From Ahaetulla prasina (taxonomy: Eukaryota > Chordata > Lepidosauria > Squamata > Colubridae), in assembly GCF_028640845.1 (NCBI RefSeq), contig NC_080540.1, forward strand, positions 164,567,252-164,631,251: a stretch of 64,000 nucleotides of DNA, read 5' to 3'. A model generated the notes under the pieces. The model ran no database searches, had not been told where the DNA came from, and saw nothing but the letters and a program-made list of their open reading frames with translations. Shown here one piece after another: positions 10,906 to 21,564 of this stretch (its first letter is position 1; every line of letters begins with the position of its first letter). Made by a program: the position numbers and the translations under genes.

Positions 10906-12735
10906 TTTTTTTATTTTATTTTTATTTATTTATTTTTATTTTTCAAATTTATATACCGCTCTATCTCCCTAAGGACTCAGGGCGGTTCACAGGCAGTTAA
11001 AATACATATAAATACAAATTAAAAAACAACAATTAAAAAACTTATTCTATTGCTGAATTTAAAAAACAATATAAATAATAAAAAACCCCTTAAAACCAAT
11101 AACTTTAAAATCTAATCCAGTCCCGCGCAGATGAATAAGTGCGTTTTAAGCTCGCGACGAAAGGTTCGGAGGTCCGGAAGTTGACGAAGTCCTGGGGGGA
11201 GTTCGTTCCAGAGGGTGGGAGCCCCCACAGAGAAGGCCCTTCCCCTGGGTGTCGCCAGACGGCACTGCCTAGCTGACGGCACCCTGAGGAGTCCCTCTCT
11301 GTGAGAGCGCACGGGTCGGTGAGAGGTATTTGGTAGCAGTAGGCGGTCCCGTAAATAGCCCGGCCCTATGCCATGGAGCGCTTTAAAGATTGTCACCAAC
11401 ACCTTGAAGCGCACCCGGAAGGCCACAGGTAGCCAGTGCAGTCTGCGCAGGATAGGTGTAACACGGGAGCCCCGAGGGGCTCCCTCTATCACCCGCGCAG
11501 CCGCATTCTGGACCAACTGAAGCCTCCGGATGCCCCTCAAGGGGAGCCCCATGTAGAGAGCATTGCAGTAATCCAGGCGAGACGTCACGAGGGCGTGAGT
11601 GACCGTGCATAAGGCATCCCGGTCTAGAAAGGGGCGCAACTGGCGCACCAGGCGAACCTGGTGGAAAGCTCTCCTGGAGACGGCCGTCAAATGGTCTTCA
11701 AAAGACAGCCGTTCATCCAGGAGAACGCCCAGATTGCGCACCCTCTCCATCGGGGCCAGTGACTCGCCCCCAACAGTCAGCCGAGGACTCAGCTGACTGT
11801 ACCGGGATGCCGCATCCACAGCCACTCAGTCTTGGAGGATTGAGCTTGAGCCTGTTTCTCCCCATCCAGACCCGACGGCTTCCAAACACCGGGACAGCAC
11901 TTCGATAGCTTCATTGGGGTGGCCCGGTGTGGAAAGTACAGCTGGGTGTCATCAGCGTACAGCTGGTACCTCACACCGAAGCCACTGATGATCTCACCCA
12001 GCGGCTTCATATAGATGTTGAACAGAAGGGGCGAGAGAATCGACCCCCGCGGGACCCCACAAGAGAGGCGCCTCCGGGCCGGCCTCTGCCCCTGTCAACA
12101 CCGTCTGCGACCGGTCGGAGAGATAGGAGGAGAACCACCGATAAACGGTGCCTCCCACTCCCAATCCTCCAACCGGCGCAGCAGGATACCATGGTCGATG
12201 GTATCGAAAGCCGCTGAGAGGTCTAATAGGACCAGGACAGAGGAACAACCCCTATCCCTGGCCCTCCAGAGATCATCCACCAACGCGACCAAAGCCGTCT
12301 CCGTGCTGTAGCCGGGCCGGAAACCGGACTGGAACGGGTCTAGATAGACAGTTTCATCCAGGTGCAGGGGAAACTGATATGCCACCATACTCTCTACAAC
12401 CTTCACCGCGAAGCGAAGGTTGGAGACCGGACGATAATTACCTAAGACAGCCGGGTCCAGGGAGGGCTTCTTGAGGAGGGGCCTCACCACCGCCTCTTTC
12501 AAGGCGGCCGGAAAGACTCCCTCCAACAAGGAGGCACTCGTAATCGCCTGGAGCCAGCCTCGTGTCACCTCCTGAGTGGCCAGCACCAGCCAGGAGGGGC
12601 ACGGGTCCAGTAAACACGTGGTGGCATTCAGCCTACCCAACAACCTGTCCATGTCCTCGGGAGCCACAGGGTCAAACTCATCCCAAAAAATGTCACCAAG
12701 ACCACCCTCAGACGCCTCATCTGAATCGCTGCAAT
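10906..12735 (-). mobile_element. L2-clade LINE, 1.8 kb, includes the RT core
   Basis: Minus-strand frames are read in order. 12667-12095 gives the N-terminal RT part (VVRPLLKKPSLDP, NYRPVSNL, DPFQSGFRPGYSTETAL, LLDLSAAFDTIDH). 12010-11789 gives the catalytic box LYADDTQLYF, with YADD at 11959-11948. 11825-11112 gives the thumb and C-terminal segment. The 3' end has the CCGCCCTGAGTCC UTR motif and A/T-rich tail. It is 5'-truncated near 12735 and inserted in a MITE. Confidence 0.9.
11112..12667 (-). pseudogene. L2 ORF2 reverse transcriptase, frameshifted
   Basis: Three overlapping frames (12667-12095, about 12248-11789 in two frames, 11825-11112) make up the RT domain and C-terminus, so at least two or three frameshifts separate them. 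All visible RT motifs are conserved, including the DLSAAFDTIDH block and the YADD aspartates, so the decay is recent. It lacks the apurinic endonuclease domain. It would encode a non-LTR retrotransposon polymerase but is not functional here. Confidence 0.85.
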
Positions 12736-12913
12736 TTTCTTCTGGTTTTCGGCAAAATCACGCCTCTAACATACTATTGGTTTGCTTAATGACCATGATC
12801 ACTTAACAACTGCCACACAAAAAAGGATCCCATGCCTGACTCGTTTTATGACCTTTACAACTCACACCCATAATGGACAGGTTCCATTATGGTCGTAAGT
12901 CGAGGAGTACCTC

Positions 12914-13252
12914 TAGTATCCAATTTTATACAACGACTTTAAAGCGTTCCATTTTGAAAAATAAAGTGGAGCTTATTTCGGAATCCATTTGATGTAAAAA
13001 AAAAAATACAGAACAGGAAGTAATTGAATAACAGCATTATGAAAGTATATTTGAGATAGATCCAGGAAACCGTGTGAAAATTGAGATATTAACAGAAGAT
13101 AATAAACTTTGGAGTAGCAATGATAAATGCATTCTACCAAACCTATATATGCCAACAAGCAGATTTGAGAGCAAAGCCCAGTTGTGCAAAATGGTCCGTA
13201 TATGCCATGCAGAAAGAACTTTCTTTCTCAGTTAAGGACAGGTTGACTAAAC
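12914..13252. other. Non-coding stretch without recognised features
   Basis: Nothing recognised apart from an A-run near 12996. Confidence 0.4.
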
Positions 13253-13565
13253 CCGTGAGGACGAACCTATGGCACGTGTGCCATTGCCCCAGGTCTTTCT
13301 CTGTGGCCAGATCTCTGTGGCGTTTCTTTCGTGAGCTTCTGTTTCCCTGCAAAAGATGAAACAGAAGCTCACCAAAGAAAAAGATCTTACCTCTTTCCGC
13401 GCTGCCGGTGTTGGGATGCCCCAGCTCCCGCCGGCCAGCTGGTCTTTGAGTCTCTGCTGCGCATGCCCGCATGCCTGCACATGTGCGCGTTCGCGCACCT
13501 TTCAATTTGGGCAGGTGCGCGCGTGCAGTTTGGGCACTCGATATCTAAAAGGTTCACCATCACTG
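13253..13565. mobile_element. hAT MITE, family 3 (GGTTCACCATCACTG end)
   Basis: The right terminus GGTTCACCATCACTG pairs with a degenerate left terminus (GACGAACCTATGGCACG). The flanking octamers GACTAAAC and GACTAAAT match at 7 of 8. The interior has an inverted repeat, GTGAGCTTCTGTTTC against GAAACAGAAGCTCAC (about 13333-13372), and GC-rich GCGCGT blocks. Confidence 0.82.
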
Positions 13566-15135
13566 GACTAAATCAGAGTCTGGCTCAAGCCACGTGATCT
13601 CAGATGATGCTCCCTGGTGGAGAAGCTTTATAGATACACCTGGAGAATCTGGAGGTAGGAATGTAGAGGCAGCGGAATGGGCTGCAGTTGGCACAACAGC
13701 CCACGATGCAATGAAGATTCCAGCTTCACAAAGACAGAAGAATCGCTGGGAAAGAAAATACAGATCAAAGCTTTACCATTCCATGAATTCCCCCCACCCC
13801 CAAATGGTGCAGAGGACTCCAAGAGAAAAGGAAGGGGGCCTATTTTTATAAAAGTTCACTCCTTTTTTCTCGGGAGCCACATTCAGAGAGCCGTAGGCTC
13901 ACAACTACACAAAGTGCATAGATATGCAGTGAACTATAGGCATGGATGATTGACAGCCCTTCAGCGTGGGGACGCTGCTTTGGCATGTTGAAACCCGCAC
14001 GAGAGAAAGCACAAAAGGTTCCCATTGCTGCATTGGCAGATGGGAAGCATGCAACTAAGCAGAGCCCAGAGGTCTGGCACAGAGCCTGGGCACACCTTGG
14101 GGTGGATAAGGGCAGAGAAGTCAGGACATGCCCCAAAGCATGGAGAACACAGTACGATAGCCAGGAGGAGCCAGTGAAACTCACACCCAGCAAGCACTGC
14201 GCACAATTTCTTTGTATTCTTTGTAATTTCTTTGGTCAAGGGTGTTCATGGCACAAGCAAAGCACAGTAAACTCATGCACACACAATGAAAGGCACTTCC
14301 ACACAACAGCTTTCTCTTGTAGCCCACACAGGAAAATCAGAGAAGGGAGCAATTCCCAAAGATAATGCAATCCCCGAAGAGTGATTCAACCCAAAATAAA
14401 AGCTAGGTATATTTCTACACCACCTTATGTGGGTCTTTACACAAAGAGCTTCTTCAAACTCCTACTTCCAAGCCAAGGGTATTGTGTAAGCTAATAAGCT
14501 AATAATTACTGAATAAGCCAATTTAGTCCACCCATAATTCACTTCCTCTAAAATATTCATAGAATGGAATTCTTTTCTATACCCATATATACATTTGGTA
14601 GTGTCTTGATAAATAAACCTCTTTTCCCCTTATTTTTAAGATAGTCAAGAAGCCCTGTGAATGATGCCACATGTAGCAATAATTCTTTTTTAAAATGGCC
14701 CATGAAATGTTATGAAATAAAAGTCCAGCGTCCAGTGGCTTTGTCTTCAAAAGGCATCTGGTGCCCAGATTCCAGATCAAATCTATGTACCCAGGGCTGC
14801 CATTACCACCAAAGGGGTTTCCAGGAACAGAGTAGGATTTGGCTTAATTAGCTGCCAAAAAGCAAACTTGGGACCGAAGCATTCCTGGAGCCAGACAAAC
14901 TTTGGGAGCTGGTGGGCATATGTGGAGTTTTGAGAAGCACGTTGTCATCAGTCTGGCTTATTCACAGTGATGGTGAAAGCTTCCGTGTTTTACAAATGGT
15001 TCTCTCCAGTCCTCCAGGTGGTTTCATACTATCCATAGCTATCTTTTACTTTTTCTGAGGAGACAGGCATGCTTCTGTACAAAATGCTAAGCTTCCACCA
15101 CATCATTTGCTTTTTAAGAGTCCCCATGAACACTA
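13566..15135. other. Non-coding stretch without recognised features
   Basis: Several short open frames of 60-140 codons occur on both strands without family resemblance. I looked on the minus strand for downstream RARG exons (the zinc-finger exon) and did not find one. Confidence 0.45.
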
Positions 15136-15516
15136 CAGGTAAGTCCTCGACTTACAACAGTTCATTCAGTGACCATTCAAAGTTACAACGGCACTGAAAA
15201 CAGTGACTGACAACCATTTTTCACCCTTATGATCATTGCAGCATCCCCCAGGGTCATGTGAAGGATGCTTGATAACCGCCTCACATTTATGACAGCTGCA
15301 ATGTCCCGGAGTCATGTGATTCTCTTTTGCGACCTTCTGACCAGCAAAGTCAATTGGGGAAGCCCGATTCACTTAACAACCATGTTACTAATTTAAGAAT
15401 TGTATTGGTTCACTTAACAAATTAGAAAAGTCGTAAAATGGAGTAAACTCACTTAACAAATGTCTCAACAACGTAAATGTTGGGCTCAATTATGGTCATA
15501 AGTTGAGGACTACCTT
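15136..15516. mobile_element. TA-flanked MITE, CAGGTAGTCC family, copy 3
   Basis: Starts CAGGTAAGTCCTCGACTTAC after TA and ends AGTTGAGGACTACC before TA. The interior contains the family phrases GGGTCATGTGA and TTCACTTAACAA. Confidence 0.82.
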
Positions 15517-16674
15517 TATATGGGACTCAGAAGAATCCTAGAAACGAAGGGGCAGCTGAAACGTTCTTTTCTCTTCCTTTTTAGACTTCTTTACTTGAAC
15601 GCACCTTGCAAGCATCAAGCAATATGTTCATGAACAATACAGGATCCCAAGATATATAAGCTTCCACAATTCTACAATTTGGAGTCAGTATTGTTGCCAC
15701 ACAACACCTGAACTATACAGAGCGATAGAGCGATTCAACTAAATCAAATGAATTTGTGTTTCTATTCTTCTCCCCAATTGCTTTGGCAACAGGTTGATTA
15801 CTGAAGAATTTGAAGATCATTCAGAGTGTATAGCAATGTGTGGAACAGAAAGCCATCAATTTGCAATTAGATTTTGTGAATCTGCTGTTAAGACAAAAAC
15901 TGAAATCCTGGTTGGTAATGCAGCTAATATATTCAAATCTCAGGCTTATCATCTTCCTTTGCTTAACTAAAGATTTTCCAGAATAAGAAATTCCTGGTAT
16001 TGCATCATGTTATTTCTAAGAGTCACACTTCCTGTGGAAATCTCCCCCAAATCAGCTCAGTGATTTTCCTATACTTGTAGGAGTCACTCTTTTAGATTCT
16101 GAAGTACTGAATCCAAACCTTCTGAACAAGACAAAGGTGAAATGTAATAGCACCAGCATAGTCACACGTGAGAAACAACTTGAGAAAGCGAGTGGGCTGA
16201 ACCAAGTTCCTGGCTCAAAATATTGATTTACAGTTATCGTCCCTCTCTTTATGATCTACAAATGCCCTGAATTACAATTCCCATCATCCCAGCAAAATGA
16301 AATGTGCTGGCTGCAGATGATCAGTGTTGTAATCCAAAATAAGTGCCAGTGTATGAGAAGATGTCCAAGGCATTCATTCATTACAGTGTTTAAGCCAGTC
16401 TACTGCTACTCACAAACTTTTAGCCTATGCAGTTTAAAGCTTAGTTGTTTGCTATGACTGGTATCGTGGAGAGAAACAACTTAAAAGCAGACATAAATCC
16501 ATACCCAGCAACATCTCTCCCGTTGCACTACATCCCACTTGGACAGCACTCAAACCAAATTTGCCCACAGTGCTGGACAAGGTTTTGAGTCCTGATAGTT
16601 CTTAGGGTGTGGAACCAACACCCCAACTGCACCCAGCCCCGTGCCAACTTGCCCCTGTCACCGCTTCCTTTCGA
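15517..16674. other. Non-coding stretch, 5' part of the RARG intron after the A1 exon
   Basis: No repeat or exon recognised. In minus-strand orientation this is the first kilobase of the intron downstream of the RARG A1 exon. Confidence 0.5.
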
Positions 16675-16683
16675 GGGACTTAC
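16675..16683 (-). promoter_or_regulatory. RARG: Splice donor of the RARG A1 exon
   Basis: Consensus GTAAGT follows the first base of a split codon after MASL. The donor position agrees with the known A/B region exon junction of RAR genes. Confidence 0.85.
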
Positions 16684-16858
16684 AGAGTGATGCCATTTCC
16701 TTCGGCAGGTCGGTAGGGTAGCTCCGGAAGTAACCTCCGTTGGTCAGCACCTCGAAATGTGGGTTAGGGAAAGGGAAGGGGTATACAGCAGGGGGGAAGC
16801 CATTTACATGAGCCAGAGGAGCCCCGCCTGAGCAGCCTCTCTCCTTGTTTACAGCCAT
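16684..16858 (-). CDS. RARG: RARG coding exon for the isoform-1 A (AF-1) region, partial gene
   Basis: Retinoic acid receptor gamma is a nuclear, ligand-activated transcription factor that binds DNA as a heterodimer with RXR. This exon encodes only its isoform-1-specific A region, part of the ligand-independent activation function. The minus strand gives 58 residues from ATG at 16858. They start MAVNKERG (human RARG1 starts MATNKERL), have PFPFPNPHFEVL in the middle (human has PFAFPG...PPFEML) and end TDLPKEMASL, identical to the mammalian DLPKEMASL end. RARA and RARB isoform-1 ends are quite different. The start has a G at -3 and G at +4. After 58 codons plus one base comes the donor GTAAGTCCC (16683-16675), phase 1, fitting the serine codon that follows in other RARG proteins. 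DNA-binding and ligand-binding exons are not in the window and should lie to the left. Confidence 0.93.
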
Positions 16859-17024
16859 GACTGAAAATTGGAAAGTCAATGCGTGAGAAAATGAAAAATT
16901 CCTCTTAAGAAAGCTGGTTGGTGCTGACAGTGCTCCAGGCAGATGGTCCCATGATTGTGGCCTTTGCAAGTACGCCGTTCAAAGGGAGTAGGCCATTCCT
17001 CTCCTGTCTTCTTCGGATGCAGTC
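16859..17024 (-). other. RARG: Probable 5' UTR part of the RARG A1 exon
   Basis: If the acceptor TTGCAG ending at 17025 is used, the exon carries 166 nt of 5' UTR before the ATG. It contains a 15-codon upstream ORF (ATG at 16952, TAA ending at 16905), out of frame with the receptor ATG. An alternative acceptor-like TTTCCAATTTTCAG ends two bases before the ATG and would remove this UTR; cDNA is needed to choose. Confidence 0.6.
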
Positions 17025-17051
17025 CTGCAACGGAATGAATTGATGTTAGTA
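17025..17051 (-). promoter_or_regulatory. RARG: Splice acceptor and branch point 5' of the RARG A1 exon
   Basis: On the minus strand, TACTAAC (17051-17045) is a perfect branch-point consensus. Its branch A lies 21 nt before the CAG acceptor (ending 17025), with a short pyrimidine-containing stretch between. Confidence 0.65.
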
Positions 17052-17109
17052 GTATTCAACTGTAGAGAAAGCAGTCCACTCCCAGCACTCTTGTTTCTCC
17101 ATTGCCATC

Positions 17110-17373
17110 CAGCACGGGTGCTATTCAGCAGGTTCTGACAGGTTCTGGAGAACCGGTAGCGGAAATTTTGAGTAGTTCGGAGAACCGGCAAATACCACCT
17201 CTGACTGGCCCTAGAGTGGGGTGGGAATAGAGATTTTGCAATATCCTTCTCCCAGGAGTGGGGTGGGAATGGAGATTTTGTAGTACCTTTCCCCTGCCAC
17301 GCCCACCCAGCAACACTCACGCCCACCAAGCCACGGCCACTGAACCGGTAGCAAAAAAAATTGAATTCCACCA
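17110..17373. mobile_element. hAT MITE, family 1
   Basis: The body has AGCAGGTTCTGACAGGTTCT, AACCGGTAGC and paired TTTTG-CAATATCCTT blocks. The TTGCCATC octamer is duplicated at 17102-17109 and 17374-17381. Both termini have decayed. It sits about 85 bp upstream of the RARG exon in transcript direction. Confidence 0.8.
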
Positions 17374-17496
17374 TTGCCATCCAGGATAATCCCAGGACGA
17401 GATGGAAGCTGGGAAACACTTGCAAAAAACAAGCAAACTAACCAACCATGAGGTAGAGAACAAACTCATCCCTACCCTCATCCCAACCTGTCTGGG

Positions 17497-17731
17497 TTTC
17501 TCCTTCCACTTATAACTGTAACTTCGTTGCTTGTATTCTTATGATTTATATTGATATTGATTGTTTCCTGATTGCTTATTTGTACCCTTTGACTATCATT
17601 AAGTGTTGTACCTTAGAATTCTTGATGACGGTATCTTTTATTTTATGTACACTGAGAGCATATGGTCCAAGTCAAATTCCTTGGGTATCCAATCACACTT
17701 GGCCAATAAAAAAAATCTATTCTATTCTATT
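17497..17731 (+). mobile_element. CR1/L3-type snake LINE 3' end, ATTCT tail
   Basis: Runs through ATTAAGTGTTGTACCTTAGA, ATGTACACTGAGAGCATATG and CACTTGGCCAATAAA into a short TCTATTCTATTCTA tail. 5'-truncated, with only 3' UTR. Confidence 0.85.
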
Positions 17732-18100
17732 TTAGCCTTTTTGCCATTGCCGCCCTCTTTTATTCTTAGTTTTTGTTTTATTTTATTTTTTTTTATTTTT
17801 TTACTTATGAGCCACCCAGAATCATTGGGAGGCACACAAATTTAATAAACGAATAAATGTGTATCAGACAGGTGCCTACATCTCATTCTTAACTGCTAGA
17901 AAGCAGGGGGCAGAGAAGAAATAGGGAGTGGGGGGAAGTGTTTTATTGTGGAAATATAAGAAATAAGCAGAGAAAGGTGACAGTCTGGCAGCCCCTGCTT
18001 TTCATGGTAGGGCTTCATAGAGCAAGGAGAAATTAGTCAAAAGGAGAAAACACATTTCTCAGGGGCACCCACTGAGCTACAGAACAAAACGAAAACAGAA
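17732..18100. other. Non-coding stretch without recognised features
   Basis: T-rich near 17770-17805; otherwise nothing recognised. Confidence 0.4.
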
Positions 18101-18136
18101 TGCGGCCAACAAAACTATTTTGTTTTGTTGGCCGCA
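18101..18136. repeat. Perfect 15-bp-arm hairpin
   Basis: TGCGGCCAACAAAAC, a 6-nt spacer, then GTTTTGTTGGCCGCA. The GC-rich outer arms and A/T-rich inner arms would make a stable cruciform. It is not a terminator-type element in an animal genome and not seen elsewhere in the window. Confidence 0.88.
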
Positions 18137-18486
18137 AGAAACTAAAAGTCTCTTTTCCACCAGCTCTCCTCCCTCAGGAAATCAATATTTCTAAATACTG
18201 TCTACCCAGCCTTCCCGACCCCCATCTCGGTGTATCTTGGGAAGGCTGTAACTCCCCAAGATATTATTCATACTGGTTGAGGAGGATAATTGTTGTAATT
18301 AACAACATTTGAAGGGAACCAGGTTGCAAAAGGCTGGTCTATTTTGAAAAAGTTTTGCAGATTTTCATACAGAAACTTTTCTAGTGCATAGTAGAGATCG
18401 ACTCTTGAACTTTGACTATGAAAACCATGGGTCTACCATAGAGAATTCACCTCAATCAAACTTTTCTCCACACATTTTAATACACA

Positions 18487-18686
18487 AAAGCGAATATTCC
18501 AAAGGCGGTTTTCCAAGAGGCAACTGGACCTTCTTAGTTTTTTCTTTGAAAACGTTTCACTTCTCGTCCAAGAAACTTCTTCAGTTCTAACTGACTGATG
18601 GGGAATGGAAGGATTTATATATGTTTTCAAAGGAAAAAAACAAAACAAGTTCAGTTGCCTTTTGGAAAAGTACCTTTGGGACAACA
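18487..18686. repeat. Inverted-repeat-bounded element, related to segments e and g of the mosaic
   Basis: The left arm TTTTCCAAGAGGCAACTGGA...TTTGAAAACGTTTC is mirrored by the right arm TTTTCAAAGG...AGTTGCCTTTTGGAAAAG. The same paired arms occur around 49611 (left arm, segment e) and 50360-50405 (right arm, segment g). The family is not named; it could be a foldback or MITE-like repeat. Confidence 0.6.
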
Positions 18687-18752
18687 CTATACTTTGTAGT
18701 ATTCTGTAAGATGAAGGCAAAACCTAGCCCTTGTTATTGAAACTGAACAGAC

Positions 18753-19145
18753 CAGGGGTGAAATGCTCCCGGTTCGGACCGGATCACCAGATCCGGTAGC
18801 GATGGTGGCAGGTGGTTCGGAGAACTGGTAGCAAACATCCCTGCCCCCCCCATGCCCAGCTGAGCCACGGGATCATCAGAGGTGTTTGGTTTTTTTTACT
18901 TTTAAAAGCATTTTTTCTTTGGCCAAAAGAATGCTTTTAAAAGTAAAAAAAAAAGCCTCTGATGATCGCACAGCTCAGCTGGGATTGTCAGAGGCTTTTA
19001 AAACCTCTTTGGCCGAAGAGGTTGTAAAAAAAATGCTTTTAAAAGTAAAAAAAAAAAGAAGTTGGCCACGCCCACCCAGTCACATTACTCCCCCCCAAGC
19101 CATGCCCACAGAACTGGTAGTAACAAATTTTACATTTCACCCCTG
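18753..19145. mobile_element. hAT MITE, family 2 (CAGGGGTGAAATG ends)
   Basis: Exact terminal inverted repeats CAGGGGTGAAATG and CATTTCACCCCTG. The flanking octamers GAACAGAC and AAACAGAC match at 7 of 8. The interior has repeated TTTTAAAAGTAAAAAAA and AGCATTTTTT motifs forming an internal inverted repeat, and hAT-family-1-like CACGCCCACC near the right end. Confidence 0.88.
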
Positions 19146-19167
19146 AAACAGACCATCTTTTAGAGCA

Positions 19168-19300
19168 TAGGTGGTGAATGATGGCCCCTTTATCACTCAT
19201 GGACTTCAACTCCCAGAATTCCTGAGCCATCAAGCCAGGCTCAGGAATTCTGGGAGTTGAAGACCATCGGTCATAAAAGGGCCATCATTCACCACCCGTA
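19168..19300. mobile_element. Palindromic MITE, GGTGGTGAATGATGGCC ends
   Basis: Almost the whole element is an inverted repeat: GGTGGTGAATGATGGCCC against GGGCCATCATTCACCACC, and GACTTCAACTCCCAGAATTC against GAATTCTGGGAGTTGAAG. It would fold as a long hairpin. Confidence 0.82.
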
Positions 19301-19827
19301 GTTTAGAGAATCTAACTCATGGATACTCATGTGATCCTCTCTTTCATAAAACCTAGGCTATACTGTGATTTTCCTAGAGGTGTTATCTTGCCAGTTTATT
19401 TAAGTTTGCAGGAACTGGTTTGTTTGTGATGGAAAGTGGTTTGGCAGGAAGATTAGAAGTTCCAGTGGAGATCAGAGATGGCCTGGCCACGCTTGAGAAT
19501 AGTGGGAAGATGATGGGAATATCCTGAGAATTTCAGAGAGGCGGGGAAATTGGTGTAAGCAGCAGGATTAGGAAGATGGTGTGTGTTTGTGTTTGTGTGT
19601 GGTGTGTGTGTCTGAGCTGGCTATTGCTTAAACACTCCTGATCTCCTCTGCCTGCCTACTGTAATATGAAGATATTCTAAATAATGAAAAGCAATGACAC
19701 TATTATCTATTTTATAGTGATTTTCTTACACACACCACTTAAAATACTTTTGAGTCTATCTGCCAAAGTGATCGACAGACACACAGGAAGGCGAATCGAC
19801 TATCCTGCTAAGAGCTTTTTCACTTTA
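19301..19827. other. Non-coding stretch with a GT-rich patch
   Basis: GT-rich sequence at about 19578-19612; nothing else recognised. Confidence 0.4.
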
Positions 19828-20296
19828 CAGATAGTCCTCTCGACTTACGACAATTGAGCCCAAAATTTCTGTTGCTAAGCGAGACATTATATGAGTTTTG
19901 CTCTATTTTAAAACCTTTCCTGTCACAGTTGTTAAGTGAATCAATGTTAAATTAGTGACATGGTTGTTAAGTGAATCTGGCTTCTCCATTGATTTTGCTT
20001 TTCAGAAGGTCGCAAAAGATGATCAAATAACCCTGGGACACTGCAATTGTCATAAATAAGAGCCAGTTGCCAAGCCTCTGAATTTTGATCATGTGACCTT
20101 GGGGATGCTACCACAGTTGTGAGTGTGAAAAATGTGCATAAATTCATTTTATGCTGCAGTGGTCATGTGAAAAACATGTTACTTGTTTTTCACATGACCA
20201 CTTTTTGTTAAAAAGTAACAAAAAAGTTACTTTTTCCAGTGCTGTTGTAACTTTGAATGGTCACTAAAGGAACTGTTTTAAGTCAAGGACTACTTG
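19828..20296. mobile_element. TA-flanked MITE, CAGGTAGTCC family, copy 4
   Basis: Starts CAGATAGTCCTCTCGACTTA after TA and ends AAGTCAAGGACTACTTG before TA. It is opposite in orientation to copy 3. It contains an extra internal inverted repeat near 20160-20230 (CATGTGAAAAACATG / TTTTTCACATGACCA). Confidence 0.83.
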
Positions 20297-20872
20297 TACA
20301 CAGTTCTGCTAAGCAGGTGTGTTCCGCTTAAAGCATTTTTTCTTCTTCACAGGCTGAATAAAACTGCAATATGCAGATCACTGTATCTGACTGGACTTTC
20401 AAGTAGAATCCAATGCTTTTGATGTGAAAATTGGGGGGGGGGTTCTTTCCTCCTTAGACATGAATAGCTCCAGGGGTTTTGAAGGTTTCCGAAAGTCCCT
20501 TCCCAAGAGATTTTGAGAACAGACCAATTAGAAGAGTGTCTACCAAGGCAAAAGAAAGGAATAGGCATTATATGCCTAGAAAAACTAGAAAGGTTGGTAG
20601 CAGGAATGGATTCTATTCTGTCGCTGAGGAATAGGGCATATTTCACATTTGGAGAGAGTCAAGGACTTAATGCATTTCAGTGAGTGAAATGGTGATCTTC
20701 ACAGACATGAACTACACAGCGGCAGGACTAAGAAAGTTTTCTTTTCCAGGGCTTTTGGGGAGCAGGTTGGTTATGCCATGCCTTACTTAGGAAAAGTTAC
20801 ACGTTATGGTAAGAAATTACCACACTGGTTCTTAATAGGTATATATAAAAAGGCTCTAGGAATATGTAAAAA
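20297..20872. other. Non-coding stretch without recognised features
   Basis: Nothing recognised on either strand. Confidence 0.4.
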
Positions 20873-21525
20873 ACAAAAACACTACACTACTAACCAGAGC
20901 ATATAAAACATTTGCTAGACCAATTCTAGAATACAGCTCGCCTGTCTGGAACCCTCACCACATTTCTGACATCAATACAATTGAACGTGTCCAGAAATAT
21001 TTTACAAGAAGAGTTCTTCACTCCTCTGAATACAACAAAATACCTTATCCCACCAGACTTAAAATCCTAGGCTTAGAAAACTTAGAACTCCGTCGCCTTC
21101 GACAAGGCCTAAGTTTAACTCATAGAATCATCTATTGTAATGTCCTTCCTGTTAAAGACTACTTCAGCTTTAATTGCAACAATACAAGAGCAACCAATAG
21201 ATTTAAACTTAATGTTAACCGCAGAATCATCAGTGCTTGGAACACTTTACTTGATTCTGTGGTCTCTTCCCATAATCCCAAAAGCTTTAACCAAAAACTT
21301 TCTACTATTGACCTCACCTCATTCCTAAGAGGACCATAAGGGGCGTGCATAAGAGCACAAACGTCCCTACCGTTCCTGTCCTATTGTTTTTCTTTTTTCT
21401 TCTTATATATATATATGCTTATACCTCCTTATATTTCTTCATATATATGTTTATATACTATATAATCTTTTTGTGTGATGCTTATGTATATTGTTGTGAC
21501 AAAATAAATAAATAAATAAATAAAT
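20873..21525 (+). mobile_element. CR1-clade LINE 3' fragment, AAAT-type tail
   Basis: Broken plus-strand frames give the C-terminus of a CR1-type ORF2 (VWNPHHISDINTIERVQK-like, FTRRVLHSSEYNK, LENLELRRLRQGL) and end in LSTIDLTSFLRGP. A short UTR follows, then GTTGTGACAAAATAAATAAA. It is related to 22303-22960 and 60002-61478. Stops and frameshifts are present. Confidence 0.85.
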
Positions 21526-21564
21526 GTATTCAAAACACCCTGATCTCTGGTAGATCATTTTTTT

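Larger units (their letters stand above)
10657..12913. mobile_element. TA-flanked MITE, CAGGTAGTCC family, copy 2, split by an L2
   Basis: The left part is 10657-10905 and the right part about 12736-12913, ending GTCGAGGAGTACC, with TA outside both ends. The two halves are separated by the L2 LINE at 10906-12735, so the MITE is older than that L2. Confidence 0.75.

Noticed and set aside
13946..14365. 139-codon plus-strand frame near the RARG exon
   Set aside because: Wrong strand for RARG, no known domain, and no resemblance to nuclear receptor exons.
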